This document shows positions 41,816 to 51,121 of a DNA stretch of 64,000 nt, piece after piece. The position numbers were made by a program, and so were the translations under genes. The DNA comes from Planosporangium thailandense (GTDB lineage: Bacteria > Actinomycetota > Actinomycetes > Mycobacteriales > Micromonosporaceae): NCBI RefSeq assembly GCF_011947195.1, contig NZ_JAATVY010000019.1, positions 62,001-126,000 of the forward strand. The letters are read 5' to 3'. A model generated the notes under the pieces. That model saw only the letters and a program-made list of their open reading frames with translations, ran no database searches and was not told the origin of the DNA. Within the stretch, counting starts at the first letter, position 1; each line of letters opens with the position of its first letter.

Positions 41816-42643
41816 ATGATCCTGGTGACCGGAGCGACCGGGAACGTCGGCCGTCAGGTGGTCGACCAACTGCTGGAAGCGGGCGAGCGGGTGCGCGCCA
41901 CAAGTCGTGACCCGGCGCGTGCCGGACTGCCGGCAGAGGTCGACGTGCGCCGCGCCGACCTGCGCGATCCGGACACCCTGCCGGCCGTACTGGACGGGGT
42001 CGACCGTGCCTACCTGTTTCCGGTTCCCGGGCAGGTCGGCGGGTTCCTCGCCGCCGCCCGCAAAGCCGGGTTGCGCCGGATCGTCCTGCTGTCGTCGCAG
42101 GCGGTGACGTTCGACCCGCGTGACGTGATCGGGCGGGCGCACGCCGAGTACGAGCGCGCGGTGGAGGAGTCCGGCCTGGCCTGGACCTTCGTGCGGCCCG
42201 GCGCCTTCATGGCCAACGACCTGGCGTGGGCGCCCGCGATCCGCGCCGACGGTGTGGTCCGGGCGCCGTACGGCCGGGCGGCCACCGCGCCGATCCACGA
42301 GCGCGACATCGCGGCGGTCGCGGTGCGGGCGCTGCTCGACGACGGGCACGCCGGCAGGGCGTACGAGCTGACCGGCCCCGAGTCGTTGACGGCCGTCGAA
42401 CGGGTACGGCTCATCGGCGCGTCGATCGGCCGCGACCTCCGGTACGAGGAGCAGCCGCCCGACGAGGCACGGCGACAGATGGCCACCCACACGCCACCGG
42501 CGATCGTCGACGCCGTGCTGTCGATCCTGGCTTCCGCCGTCGGCGCGGGCGCGCCGGTGCTGCCGACGGTCGAGGAGGTCACCGGTCGACCGGCCGCCTC
42601 GTACACCCGGTGGGTCGGCGACCACGCGGCCGATTTCCGCTGA
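41816..42643 (+). CDS. NmrA-like NAD(P)-binding protein
   Basis: 275 residues from the ATG at 41816. Start MILVTGATGNVGRQVVDQLL is the NAD(P)H GxxGxxG motif of atypical SDRs. VLLSSQAVTFDPRD, then AHAEYERAVEESGLAWTFVR, and PIHERDIAAVAVRALLDD follow the NmrA/quinone-oxidoreductase (QOR2-like) pattern. It may be a redox sensor or a quinone reductase. Single gene. Upstream (41640-41710) are imperfect 18-bp repeats around gaatgat. Confidence 0.87.
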   Translation: MILVTGATGNVGRQVVDQLLEAGERVRATSRDPARAGLPAEVDVRRADLRDPDTLPAVLDGVDRAYLFPVPGQVGGFLAAARKAGLRRIVLLSSQAVTFDPRDVIGRAHAEYERAVEESGLAWTFVRPGAFMANDLAWAPAIRADGVVRAPYGRAATAPIHERDIAAVAVRALLDDGHAGRAYELTGPESLTAVERVRLIGASIGRDLRYEEQPPDEARRQMATHTPPAIVDAVLSILASAVGAGAPVLPTVEEVTGRPAASYTRWVGDHAADFR

Positions 42644-42762
42644 CGCCGTCTCCGACACGCCGCTGACCTCGGCATACCGTCCGTGACCCGGAGCAAACCG
42701 ACCCGCTAGGGTGGGCAGTCCCGGACTGGAGAAGAGACGGTCCGGAGAGGAGACGGTGAGGC

Positions 42763-43434
42763 GTGAGCGACGACAGTGAGATCCGGGTCTTTCTCGTCGA
42801 CGACCACCGGGTGGTGCGTACCGGGCTCGTCTCCTATCTGGCCACCGAGCCCGGCATGACGGTCGTCGGTGAGGCCGGCAACGGCCGGCAGGCCCTCGAC
42901 GAGATCGCCGTGCTCGCCAACCACGGCCGGCTTCCGGACGTGGTGCTGATGGACCTTCAGATGCCCGGGATGGACGGCATCGAGACGACCGCGGCGATCA
43001 AACAACGGTGGCCGGACGTCGAGGTCGTCGCCGTCACCTCGTTCGTGGAGGAGACGAAGATCCGCGGGGCGCTGGCGGCCGGCGCGGCCGGCTACCTGCT
43101 CAAGGACGCCGACGCGGGAGAGGTCGCCGATGCCGTCCGCGACGCCGTCGCGGGCGAGGTCCACCTCGACCCGGCGGCGGCGAAGGCGCTGACCGCCGCG
43201 CTGCGGGCGCCGAGGTCGGCCGCCGACTCGCTGACTCCCCGCGAGCGCGAGGTGCTCGTGCTGATCGCGGAGGGCGGCACCAATCGCCAGATCGCCAAGC
43301 ACCTCGGGGTCGCCGAGCGCACCGCCCGCACGCACGTGTCCAACATCCTCGGCAAGCTCGGGCTCGCCAGCCGTACCCAGGCCGCCATGTGGGCCGTCAA
43401 GGAAGGCCTGGTGGCGGGGCGGGAGCCGGCGTGA
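42763..43434 (+). CDS. NarL/LuxR-family response regulator
   Basis: 223 residues from a GTG at 42763 (GGAGAGGAGACGG upstream). The receiver has the acidic pair DDH at about 13-15, the phosphorylated Asp64 in VVLMDLQMPG, Thr in VVAVTSF and Lys in YLLKDAD. The LuxR-type helix-turn-helix (about 155-215) reads LTPREREVLVLIAEGGTNRQ, then IAKHLGVAERTARTHVSNIL. Partner of the kinase that overlaps it by four bases; the regulon is unknown. Confidence 0.94.
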   Translation: MSDDSEIRVFLVDDHRVVRTGLVSYLATEPGMTVVGEAGNGRQALDEIAVLANHGRLPDVVLMDLQMPGMDGIETTAAIKQRWPDVEVVAVTSFVEETKIRGALAAGAAGYLLKDADAGEVADAVRDAVAGEVHLDPAAAKALTAALRAPRSAADSLTPREREVLVLIAEGGTNRQIAKHLGVAERTARTHVSNILGKLGLASRTQAAMWAVKEGLVAGREPA

Positions 43435-45089
43435 CGACCGATGACCGAACGGCCCCGCCGCCGGCGTGGGGGCCGATGGCCGCGGTGCGGGCGTCGGTGC
43501 ACAGCACGTCGATGCCGTCCGAACCGGTCATCGAGCCGGTCCCGGTCAGCGACGCGAGCCTCGACGCCCAGTTGCTGGCGCTGTTCTTCGACCGGGTTCC
43601 GATGGGGGTCGCGGTATTCGGCACCGACATGCGGCTGCAGCGGTGCAACAAGACGTGGACGGCGTTCTACGCGCACTACATGGGTGTGCCGGCCGAGTAC
43701 ACCGCGCCGGGCCGACACGCGTTCGAGCTGATGCCGGGCAACGAGGACGACCTGGTGCGGCTGTTCGAGGTGGCGCTCGCCGGTCAGGTGCTGCGGCAGG
43801 CTGCGCAGCGGATCGTTGTGGACGATCTCGAAACGTACTGGGACGTCGTGTTCGCGCCGCTGTTCGCCGACGGGAAGGTCGTCGGCGTCGTCGACATCAT
43901 CACCGACGCGACCGACCGCGTGCTCGCGTTCCGCCGGCTCGAAGACCGCATCAGCGCCTTCACCCGGATCGCGGCCGGCATGACGGTCGACCAGCCGTTG
44001 GAGGTGACGCTGCGCGAGGTGGCGGCGGCGGTGAAGCGTACGACCGCCGCGGTCGGCTGCGCGGTGCTGGCCTGGGCTGACGCGAATGCCGACGGGCCGG
44101 TCGCCTATGTCGACGCAGCGGCCGGCGACGGGTACCCGGCCGCCCTGGTGGCGATGTGGCAGCAGGTCCGGCCCGCCGTCACCGACGCCGCCGCACTGCC
44201 CCGGCTGGAGGTGCACCGCGGGTTCCGCGGCGGCGCGCTGGCCGACGAGCGGTTCGCCGTGCTGCACGGGTACTGGCGGGACGGCGGCTGGGACGACCTC
44301 GTCGTCGTCCCGCTGACCTCACAGGGCCGTGGCTTCGGCGAGCTGTACGTGTTCCTGCCCGACGGCTACCGGCTGGCCGAAGACGACGAGGCGTACCTGA
44401 CCGCGCTCGCCGACCAGGCGGCGGTCGCGGTGCAGAACGCCTCCCTGTTCGGGACCGCCGCGCAGAACGCGACGCTGATGGAGCGGCAGCGGCTGTCGCG
44501 CGAGCTACACGACTCGGTCAGCCAGGCGCTGTTTTCGATGACGCTGCACGCCCGCGCCGCCGAGCGGCACTTCGCCGCGGCGGGGCTCGCCCCCGACGCG
44601 CCCGCGGCCGCCGAAGTCGCGAAGCTGCGCGAACTGACCGCGGGCGCGCTGGCCGAGATGCGGGCGCTGATCTTCGAGCTGCGTCCGGGCGCGCTCGCGG
44701 AGGAGGGCTTCGCGGCGGCGCTGGGCAAGCAGGCGGCCGCGATGGCGGCGCGCGAGCAGCTTCCGGTCGAGGTGGTGGCGCCCACCGAACGGGTTGCGCT
44801 CGCGCCCGCGGTCGAGGAGCACCTGTACCGGCTGGCGCTCGAAGCCCTGCACAACGCGCTCAAGCACGCCGGAGCGTCGCGTCTGCGGGTCACCATCACC
44901 GCCGGGGACTCGACGGTGAGCGTGGTCGTCGACGACGACGGCATCGGGTTCGACCCCACCGTGGCGCGCCCCGGGCATCTCGGGCTGCAGACGATGCGTG
45001 ACCGGGCGGCGGCGATCGGCGGGACGCTGCGGATCGACGCGGCCCCGTCGAAGGGGACGCGGGTGACCGTCGTCGCTCCGACGGCCTGA
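43431..45089 (+). CDS. Sensor histidine kinase (PAS-GAF-HisKA_3-HATPase)
   Basis: 552 residues. The GTG at 43431 overlaps the regulator stop. A PAS-like domain (about 45-165) is followed by a GAF domain (about 185-330) with EDDEAYLTALADQAAVAVQN at its end. The phosphoacceptor His360 lies in LSRELHDSVSQALF, and the ATPase domain carries LEALHNALKHAG and GHLGLQTMRDRA. No membrane segment is present, so it should be a soluble sensor of a cytoplasmic signal. It phosphorylates the regulator encoded just before it. Confidence 0.93.
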   Translation: MTTDDRTAPPPAWGPMAAVRASVHSTSMPSEPVIEPVPVSDASLDAQLLALFFDRVPMGVAVFGTDMRLQRCNKTWTAFYAHYMGVPAEYTAPGRHAFELMPGNEDDLVRLFEVALAGQVLRQAAQRIVVDDLETYWDVVFAPLFADGKVVGVVDIITDATDRVLAFRRLEDRISAFTRIAAGMTVDQPLEVTLREVAAAVKRTTAAVGCAVLAWADANADGPVAYVDAAAGDGYPAALVAMWQQVRPAVTDAAALPRLEVHRGFRGGALADERFAVLHGYWRDGGWDDLVVVPLTSQGRGFGELYVFLPDGYRLAEDDEAYLTALADQAAVAVQNASLFGTAAQNATLMERQRLSRELHDSVSQALFSMTLHARAAERHFAAAGLAPDAPAAAEVAKLRELTAGALAEMRALIFELRPGALAEEGFAAALGKQAAAMAAREQLPVEVVAPTERVALAPAVEEHLYRLALEALHNALKHAGASRLRVTITAGDSTVSVVVDDDGIGFDPTVARPGHLGLQTMRDRAAAIGGTLRIDAAPSKGTRVTVVAPTA

Positions 45090-45117
45090 CGGGTGCCGTA
45101 GCGGGCTCCTCATCGGT

Positions 45118-45240
45118 GTGTCCTATTCGGCTGCGACTGCCGTGGCTAGAGCCTGCGGCACCGTCCGCGGCAGGTCGTATGCCGGTGACCTGACCGACGA
45201 GCAGTGGGCGCTGCTGGGACATGTGTTCAGCGCGCTGCAT
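45118..45240 (+). pseudogene. Relic of an IS5-type transposase N-terminus
   Basis: The plus strand reads SYAGDLTDEQWALLGHVFSAL, the typical opening of IS5/IS4 family transposases (DLTDEQWxxLxPLxP). The frame then becomes unrelated Pro/Ser-rich sequence; no catalytic DDE part or inverted ends are recognisable. The rest of the 45090-45449 gap holds nothing else that I can support. Confidence 0.55.
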
Positions 45241-45449
45241 CGCGACCATCCTGCGTCACCTGTCAGCCGGCCGTGCACGCCGCCGCCCGGTCCCTCTCGC
45301 CACGTGCACGTCAGCCGCTCCTTGCACATTCATCGCGGGACCAACGCGATCAACCATGCCGAAGGCGAGTGCGTCGTCTCGACAGGTGGCGTCCTACAGT
45401 CCGAGATTGGCGTCTCAGACTGCGGACACCCTTGTGTATCGTGGTGGAC

Positions 45450-46307
45450 ATGAAAGCCAACGAGGGACACCAGCCGAAAGCCCCGCGAGCTGATGGCCCG
45501 ACGAACCCGAGTGCGGGATGGCCGCCGTTCGTAGACACGATCGGCGACCTCGGCCCCGGGACGGTCCTCGTCGACGTGAGATGGGGTGCCGAGGGCCGCC
45601 CGGGGCGCGACGCGTACCGTGCGGGGCATCTGCCCGGAGCCGTTTTCTGCGACTTCGAGGCCGACCTGTTTGCACGTATCGGCGGTCACCCCGCGGGGCT
45701 GCCAGCTCCCGAGGATCTGGCAGCGATGCTCGGCCGGCTCGGGATCGCGACAGACACCCCGGTGGTGGCCTACGACGACCTCGGAGGCGTCGCTGCGGCC
45801 CGGCTGGTGTGGATGCTCCGCGCCCTCGGGCAGCCGGCAGCCGTCCTTGCGGGCGGCCTCGCTGGATACGCGGGGACACTCGACACCGGTGATGTCACAC
45901 CCGTCGCGCGCGCGATCGAGGCGCGGCTGTGGCCGGCGAACCGCGTCGCCGACCTCGCCACCGCCGTGTCCCCGGACGTTCGCCTCGTGGACGCGCGCCC
46001 CGCGAGCCGCTACCTCGGCCTTGACGAACCGGGCGACACCAGGGGCGGCCACATCCCAGGAGCGGTGAACGTGTTCTGGCGTGACACCCTCGACGCCGAC
46101 GGCCGCCTGCTTCCCGCGGACCGCCTGCGCGATCTCGTCGACACCGCGCAGCGCGAAGGCTCCGACACACTCGTCTGCTACTGCGGCAATGGCGCCGGCG
46201 CCTGCCATCTGCTCCTCGCGTTCGAGCACGCCGGGCTGCCGCCCGGACAGCTCTACGCCGGCTCATGGACCGAATACAGCGCCACTGACCTGCCCGTCGC
46301 TCGCTGA
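45450..46307 (+). CDS. Two-domain rhodanese sulfurtransferase
   Basis: 285 residues. Two rhodanese domains: the first (about 30-140) with VLVDVRWG, AGHLPGAVFCDFE and YDDLGGVAAARLVWML. The second (about 165-285) has RLVDARPASRYLG, GHIPGAVNVFW and the active Cys245 in YCGNGAGACH. The layout matches thiosulfate/3-mercaptopyruvate sulfurtransferases, which move sulfur to cyanide or thiols. ATG at 45450; GTG at 45441 is possible. Single gene after the transposase relic. Confidence 0.92.
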   Translation: MKANEGHQPKAPRADGPTNPSAGWPPFVDTIGDLGPGTVLVDVRWGAEGRPGRDAYRAGHLPGAVFCDFEADLFARIGGHPAGLPAPEDLAAMLGRLGIATDTPVVAYDDLGGVAAARLVWMLRALGQPAAVLAGGLAGYAGTLDTGDVTPVARAIEARLWPANRVADLATAVSPDVRLVDARPASRYLGLDEPGDTRGGHIPGAVNVFWRDTLDADGRLLPADRLRDLVDTAQREGSDTLVCYCGNGAGACHLLLAFEHAGLPPGQLYAGSWTEYSATDLPVAR

Positions 46308-46370
46308 ACCGGGGAGCCGGTCGCGACCACGCTGGGAAATGGGACACACCCAGTTAGATCGTGCGGTCGG

Positions 46371-47225
46371 CTAGGTCGTGCGGTCGTCGCCGGACTCCGG
46401 AGGGCGGGCGCGAAGGCGGGACAGCACAGCGGCGGCCGTCGGACTCAGGTCGACGGTGGTGACGTCTTTGAAAGGTATGAAGGACGCAGCCCGGCCCTCC
46501 GCGACGACGGTGCTGTCCGAGGATGTGAAACCGCACCGTCCGGCGTAGACGCGCACCTCCACCCGTGACCCACCGCCGGCGAGATCTGGGAGGATCAGCT
46601 GGCAGAAGAGTCGTAGCTCCCCGTCCGGGATCAACCGGGTCTCCTCGGCCAGTTCGCGCCGGGCAGCCTGTTCGGGATCCTCGCCGTCCTCGACATGTCC
46701 GCCGGGCAGACTCCACTGGCCGGGCTCGGCCCGGGCATCCCCGTCACGTAGCTGTAGCAGGACGGCCTCCGCGGGATCGACAAGGAGTACCGACGCGATC
46801 TTCACCGGCGGTCCGGCCGGTGCCGGCGCGTGCGGATCGCTCTCGCCGACGTCGTGCAGCTGGGCGAGCACCCGGTGCCGAAGGAGTTCGTACTGCCCAC
46901 GACAACGTCGCGGCGAGCCAAACGGTTGGGCCACGACGGAACCCGCGGTGACGACCTCGTCGGGGCGGAACTGGTCCCGGGTGAGGTCGACCTCGGTACC
47001 GTCGGGCAGACGGTTCCAGTAGTGGCACCCGCGCCGCGTGCCGTGCTCGTAAACCTCGCCGAGGATCAGGTCCCCGCCGAGTAGGTCGTGGACGACCAGG
47101 GCGGTGACGCCGCACTGACCGCGCGCCGGGTTCTCCGGTCGCCAATCCATCAGATCCACGGGATCACAGGTATCCGGCCCCCAGGCGTTTCGCATGACGG
47201 CTCGCAGGCGCGACAAGGTCACCAT
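46371..47225 (-). CDS. YunG-like domain fused to a Nudix hydrolase
   Basis: About 284 residues if it starts at the ATG at 47225; the frame is open to 47336. The N-terminal half (about 5-110) resembles YunG: WGPDTCDPVDLMDWRPENPA, then GQCGVTALVVHDLLGGDLIL, and HYWNRLPDGTEVDLTRDQF. The C-terminal half is a Nudix fold with GGHVEDGEDPEQAARRELAE then ET, which fits Gx5Ex7REUxEE with Arg in place of the last Gly. Nudix enzymes cleave nucleoside diphosphates linked to another moiety. The joint function is unknown. Confidence 0.82.
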   Translation of the reverse strand: MVTLSRLRAVMRNAWGPDTCDPVDLMDWRPENPARGQCGVTALVVHDLLGGDLILGEVYEHGTRRGCHYWNRLPDGTEVDLTRDQFRPDEVVTAGSVVAQPFGSPRRCRGQYELLRHRVLAQLHDVGESDPHAPAPAGPPVKIASVLLVDPAEAVLLQLRDGDARAEPGQWSLPGGHVEDGEDPEQAARRELAEETRLIPDGELRLFCQLILPDLAGGGSRVEVRVYAGRCGFTSSDSTVVAEGRAASFIPFKDVTTVDLSPTAAAVLSRLRARPPESGDDRTT

Positions 47226-47470
47226 CGCCAGATCGTGTACCGCGCCTCTGACATTTTCTGCCGTTCGCCAGCCGTGCAGGCACGGCTCCCGGACAGGTAT
47301 GGCGCCCCGACCGGCTCCGTCCGATATCGACGGCATCCGGCCGGAATGGCTACGTCATCCGGCCGAGGAGCGGCTCGGCCGCAGCTCGCAGCCCGGGCGG
47401 TCGTCACGGCCGACGCGGCCGGACCGCCGCCCGGCGAGAGTGATCGTGTCACCTCACGAAAGGTTTCACG

Positions 47471-48031
47471 ATGTCTCTCACGCAGTGGATCCTCAACGTC
47501 GGGCTCCTCGCCTGGGTACTGCTCCGCAACATCGGCGCACGTCCCGTCACCCGGTCGACGTTCGCCGTCCCGCTGCTGATCGTCGGCGTTGCCGCGGTCG
47601 CGTTCCTGCGCGGCGTGCCGACCGCCGGCGACGACGTCACCCTCGAACTCGCGGGTGTCGGCGCCGGTGTCGCGGCCGGCGCCCTGGCGACCGCGTTCAC
47701 CCGCATGTCGCTCCGGCGTGGACGGCTGACCCTGCGCGCCGGGGCCGCCTTCGCAGCCGTCTGGGTCGCCGTCATCGGCGGCCGGGTCGCCTTCGCCGAA
47801 TGGGCCACCCACTCCGGCGCCCGCGCCGTCGGCGAGTTCTCCATGCGCCACCACATCACCGGCGCTGATGCCTGGACGGCAGCGTGCGTCCTGATGGCGT
47901 TGGCCATGGTGCTCACACGGACCGCGCTGACCGCGGCCGTGGCCGGCCACGTACGCCGCCGACACTCCCTCGGCGGCCAGGCGACCGCCGTACCCCGAGA
48001 GGCGACCGCCGTCTTCGCTGGCCGGTCGTGA
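47471..48031 (+). CDS. Small multi-pass membrane protein
   Basis: 186 residues from the ATG at 47471 (AAAGG upstream). About five hydrophobic segments (WILNVGLLAWVLLRNIG; FAVPLLIVGVAAVAFL; LELAGVGAGVAAGALATAFT; AGAAFAAVWVAVIGG; ACVLMALAMVLTRTAL) and a basic C-terminal tail. It resembles uncharacterised CcdC/DUF1453-like proteins in size and topology, but I do not assign a family. It is followed at 107 bp by the MFS exporter gene. Confidence 0.75.
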   Translation: MSLTQWILNVGLLAWVLLRNIGARPVTRSTFAVPLLIVGVAAVAFLRGVPTAGDDVTLELAGVGAGVAAGALATAFTRMSLRRGRLTLRAGAAFAAVWVAVIGGRVAFAEWATHSGARAVGEFSMRHHITGADAWTAACVLMALAMVLTRTALTAAVAGHVRRRHSLGGQATAVPREATAVFAGRS

Positions 48032-48137
48032 CGACGGCCGCGTCCGACCGACCCCCGCTCGTCCCGCCCAGCCCGCCCAGCCCGCCGTCCCGCCCAGCCC
48101 GCCGCCCCCCGCCCAGCCTGAAAGGACGCACCCAGAC

Positions 48138-49787
48138 ATGCGCAGCCCCGATCCGCAGCCGACCCGTCACCCGCGGCGGTGGTGGATCCACGCGGTCCTG
48201 TCGTTGAGCCTGTTCGTCGTCACCCTCGACAACACCGTCCTCAATGTCGCCATCCCCAGTCTCGTCCACGACCTCGGCCTGTCCAGTGGACAGACCCAGT
48301 GGGTCGTGGACGCCTACTCCCTGGTCTTCGCCGGCCTGCTGCTGACCGCCGGTTCGCTGTCCGACCGGTACGGCCGCAAGAGGGGCCTGCTGGTGGGCCT
48401 GGTGCTGTTCGGCGCCGGGTCGGGGGCGGCGGCGCTCGCCGGCACGTCCGGTCAGCTCATCCTGCTGCGGGGCGTCATGGGTGTCGGCGGCGCCTTCCTG
48501 ATGCCCGGCACGCTGTCGATCCTCGTGCAGATCTTCGACGCCGATGAACGCCCCAAAGCCATCGGGCTGTGGGGAGCGGTGTCCGCGCTCGGCGTCGCGG
48601 CCGGCCCGGTACTGGGCGGGCTGCTCGTGACGCACTTCTGGTGGGGCTCGGTCTTCCTCGTCAACGTGCCGGTGGTCGCCGTCGCCACGGTGGCGGCGAT
48701 GGTACTCGTACCGGAGTCGCGCAACCCGCACGCCGCCCGCCCCGATGTACCGGGGGCACTGCTCGCCACGGTCGGCATGATCGCGCTCGTGTGGGGCGTG
48801 ATCGGCGCACCCGAGCACGGCTGGACGAGCGGCCGGGTGCTGGCCGCGGGTGCCGTCGCGGTGGCCGCCCTGGTCGCGTTCGCGGCATGGGAGCGGCGGG
48901 CGCCGGCCCCGATGCTCAACCTGGCGCTGCTGCGCGACCGGCGCTTCGCCGGCGCCAGCACGGTTGGCGCGCTGCTGATGTTCGCCCTGGCCGGCTCGAC
49001 GTTCATGCTCACCCAGTACATGCAGTTGGTGCTCGGCTACTCAGCACTTGCCGCCGGGCTACGGACCGTGCCGGTGGCGCTGGCCGTCGGCCTGACCGCG
49101 CCGGTGTCGGCGCAGGTGACCCGCAAGCTCGGTGACGGGCGCACGGTCGCGGCGGGCCTGTTCACGGTCGCGGCCGGGCTGTCGGTCATCGGCCTGCTCG
49201 CCGGGCACGAGTCCTGGTGGCCCGTCCTCGGCGGCGGCGTCCTGCTGGGAGCGGGCATCGGTACCGCCATGGCTCCCGCGAGCGGCGCCCTCATGGGCTC
49301 ACTGCCGAGGGAGCACGCCGGGGTCGCGTCGGCGCTCAACGACACCGTGCAGGAGCTCGGCGCGGCGTTCGGCGTCGCCGTCCTCGGCTCGGTCCTCGCC
49401 GCCACGTACCGTTCACACCTGCCACGGGCCGTACCTGATGCGGCGCGCCGCTCGCTGGGGGAGGCCCTTGCCGTCGCGCCCGGTGGTCCGGGCGGCCCCG
49501 GCCTGGTCGTGGCGGCGCGCGCCGCCTTCGATGCCGCGATGCACCACAGTCTGCTGGTCGGCGCGTCGGTCGCGGTGCTCGGCGGGCTGGTCGGTTGGCG
49601 GTTCATCGGGTCGGGCCGCACCGCCGCGGGTCCGGTCGACGCGGCGTCCACCGACACCCGTGGCACCGACACCGCCGCCGGGACCGCTGCCGCCGGGACC
49701 GCTGCCGCCGGGACCGCTGCCATCGGGACCATCGAGATCGGTACCGCCGACAACGCCGACGCTGTGGCGGGGCTGCCGGTGGGGTAG
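48138..49787 (+). CDS. MFS drug exporter, DHA2 (14-helix) family
   Basis: 549 residues from the ATG at 48138 (GAAAGGA upstream). DHA2 signatures include [20 protein letters not shown], motif A in [16 protein letters not shown], and motif C-like [13 protein letters not shown]. Fourteen hydrophobic segments are visible. Such carriers expel drugs or metabolites using the proton gradient. The last 45 residues hold AAGTA five-residue repeats from a 15-bp DNA repeat at about 49675-49735 and are probably disordered. No local regulator is evident. Confidence 0.92.
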   Translation: MRSPDPQPTRHPRRWWIHAVLSLSLFVVTLDNTVLNVAIPSLVHDLGLSSGQTQWVVDAYSLVFAGLLLTAGSLSDRYGRKRGLLVGLVLFGAGSGAAALAGTSGQLILLRGVMGVGGAFLMPGTLSILVQIFDADERPKAIGLWGAVSALGVAAGPVLGGLLVTHFWWGSVFLVNVPVVAVATVAAMVLVPESRNPHAARPDVPGALLATVGMIALVWGVIGAPEHGWTSGRVLAAGAVAVAALVAFAAWERRAPAPMLNLALLRDRRFAGASTVGALLMFALAGSTFMLTQYMQLVLGYSALAAGLRTVPVALAVGLTAPVSAQVTRKLGDGRTVAAGLFTVAAGLSVIGLLAGHESWWPVLGGGVLLGAGIGTAMAPASGALMGSLPREHAGVASALNDTVQELGAAFGVAVLGSVLAATYRSHLPRAVPDAARRSLGEALAVAPGGPGGPGLVVAARAAFDAAMHHSLLVGASVAVLGGLVGWRFIGSGRTAAGPVDAASTDTRGTDTAAGTAAAGTAAAGTAAIGTIEIGTADNADAVAGLPVG

Positions 49788-49881
49788 CCCGTCGGTGGGA
49801 GAGTCCGCGCCGTGCGCCGGCGGTCGGCAGTCCGGGCCGTGCACGGCGCGGATCCCGGTCGCGGTCGGCGAGGATACGGAG

Positions 49882-50283
49882 ATGGACCACCACCTCGACC
49901 TGCGCGACGAGCGGGTACGGCAGTTCTGGCGGGAACGCCACTTGTGCACGCTCACGACCCTGCGGGCGGACGGATCCCCGCACGTCGTGCCCGTCGGCGT
50001 GACCCTCGACGCCGAGACGGGCACGGCTCGGGTGATCACCTCGGTCAGCTCCCGGAAAGCGCGGAACGTCGCCGCGGCCGGGCCCGCCGGCGCGCCGGTC
50101 GCGGTGTGCCAGGTGGACGGGCGTCGCTGGGCGACGCTGGAGGGCCGCGCGTTTCTCAACGGGGATCCGGATGCGGTCGCGGATGCGGAGCGCCGCTACG
50201 CCGAGCGGTACCGTACGCCGCGTCCCAACCCCCGGCGGGTGGTCATCGAGATCGCGGTGACCCGGGTGCTCGGCAGCGTGTAG
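49882..50283 (+). CDS. PPOX-class F420-dependent oxidoreductase-like protein
   Basis: 133 residues from the ATG at 49882. Split-barrel flavin fold: [20 protein letters not shown], then [20 protein letters not shown], and [20 protein letters not shown]. Proteins of this kind in actinobacteria bind F420 or FMN and reduce or oxidise small substrates. Its stop at 50283 precedes a gene-poor stretch. Confidence 0.88.
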   Translation: MDHHLDLRDERVRQFWRERHLCTLTTLRADGSPHVVPVGVTLDAETGTARVITSVSSRKARNVAAAGPAGAPVAVCQVDGRRWATLEGRAFLNGDPDAVADAERRYAERYRTPRPNPRRVVIEIAVTRVLGSV

Positions 50284-50636
50284 CCGGTAACCGTAAGTCC
50301 AACGTCCTCATGCGACGGTTGGTCGGCCACGGGTCGGGCAGTGGGCAATGAGCGCACGACATTCGGCGCCCGCACACTTCGTGCGCCTCGGCGTGCGACG
50401 GGTACCCGGCCGCCTTAGTCTGGCGCTGGCGTGGGCGGTTCCGGGTCTCACGCAGGTCCAGATCGGACGCTTCCGTCGGCATCTCGCACGCGTACGGATG
50501 ACCGGCGGGCGTCCCGCATCCCGCTTCGCTCGTCGGTGTCGTCCTCGCACCGGCAGGTGGGCCCTCGCCGGCGGTGCGCCGGTCGCACCAGCCGAGCGGC
50601 CGGCGGGATGCGAACGACTCGGCTAGGAGAGAGCGC
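50284..50636. other. 353-bp stretch without recognisable gene
   Basis: No frame shows actinobacterial codon bias or a known motif. I see no hairpin typical of a terminator and no RNA gene. Confidence 0.5.
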
Positions 50637-50987
50637 ATGATTCGTGCCCGGAGTTGCTTCGGCGCGGCAGCGTTGCCGTTGCCCATGAGCCTGCTCACCG
50701 CCGCACCGCGCGCCGCCCGGGCCTCGCCGGCCAACGATCTGGATGGCGCCGACCTCGATCGCGCCGAGACCAACGGCGTCGACCTCTTCGGGGTCGTGAC
50801 CGCGAAAGCTGCTGGACCGCGTCGCCCGGCCCGATGCCGGCATTCAGGAGACTCGGGCACCGGTCACCCGCCGGGCGCCATCGTGACCATCTCCTGCTCG
50901 GCCGACGGTTCGGCGACGACCGGTCGGCGGGGGACACCACCGCTGTGGGATCGCCGGTCCGACGGGCCGGTCGCGGGCGGGTGCTGA
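50637..50987 (+). pseudogene. Truncated secreted SH3-like domain protein
   Basis: The ATG at 50637 has GGAGAG upstream and a signal-peptide-like start (about 1-30). About residue 50 onward, GVVTAK, then GTGHPPGAIVTISCSADGSA and PLWDRRSDG, recalls bacterial SH3 domains of actinobacterial wall proteins (typically VTAxxLNVRSGP...VxIxCQ...GxxxWDxLxxGxYVSD). The segment that should carry NVRSGP is scrambled, and the end after WD is replaced by PVAGGC and a stop. This suggests frameshift and truncation. 116 residues as read. Confidence 0.5.
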
Positions 50988-51121
50988 GGTTGTCGGCTCC
51001 GGGATTGACGGCTCAGCCGCGTACCAACGGCACGCGCCGCGGCCGGCGGGTGTTTCCCGTCGACCACGGCGCGCACCGGCCGGGTTCGAACATTCGGTGT
51101 GGAGGGTGTCGACAGATGGGG

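Noticed and set aside
45090-45449. Intact insertion sequence before the rhodanese gene
   Set aside because: Only about 20 recognisable residues of a transposase start, with no catalytic part, end repeats or target duplication.
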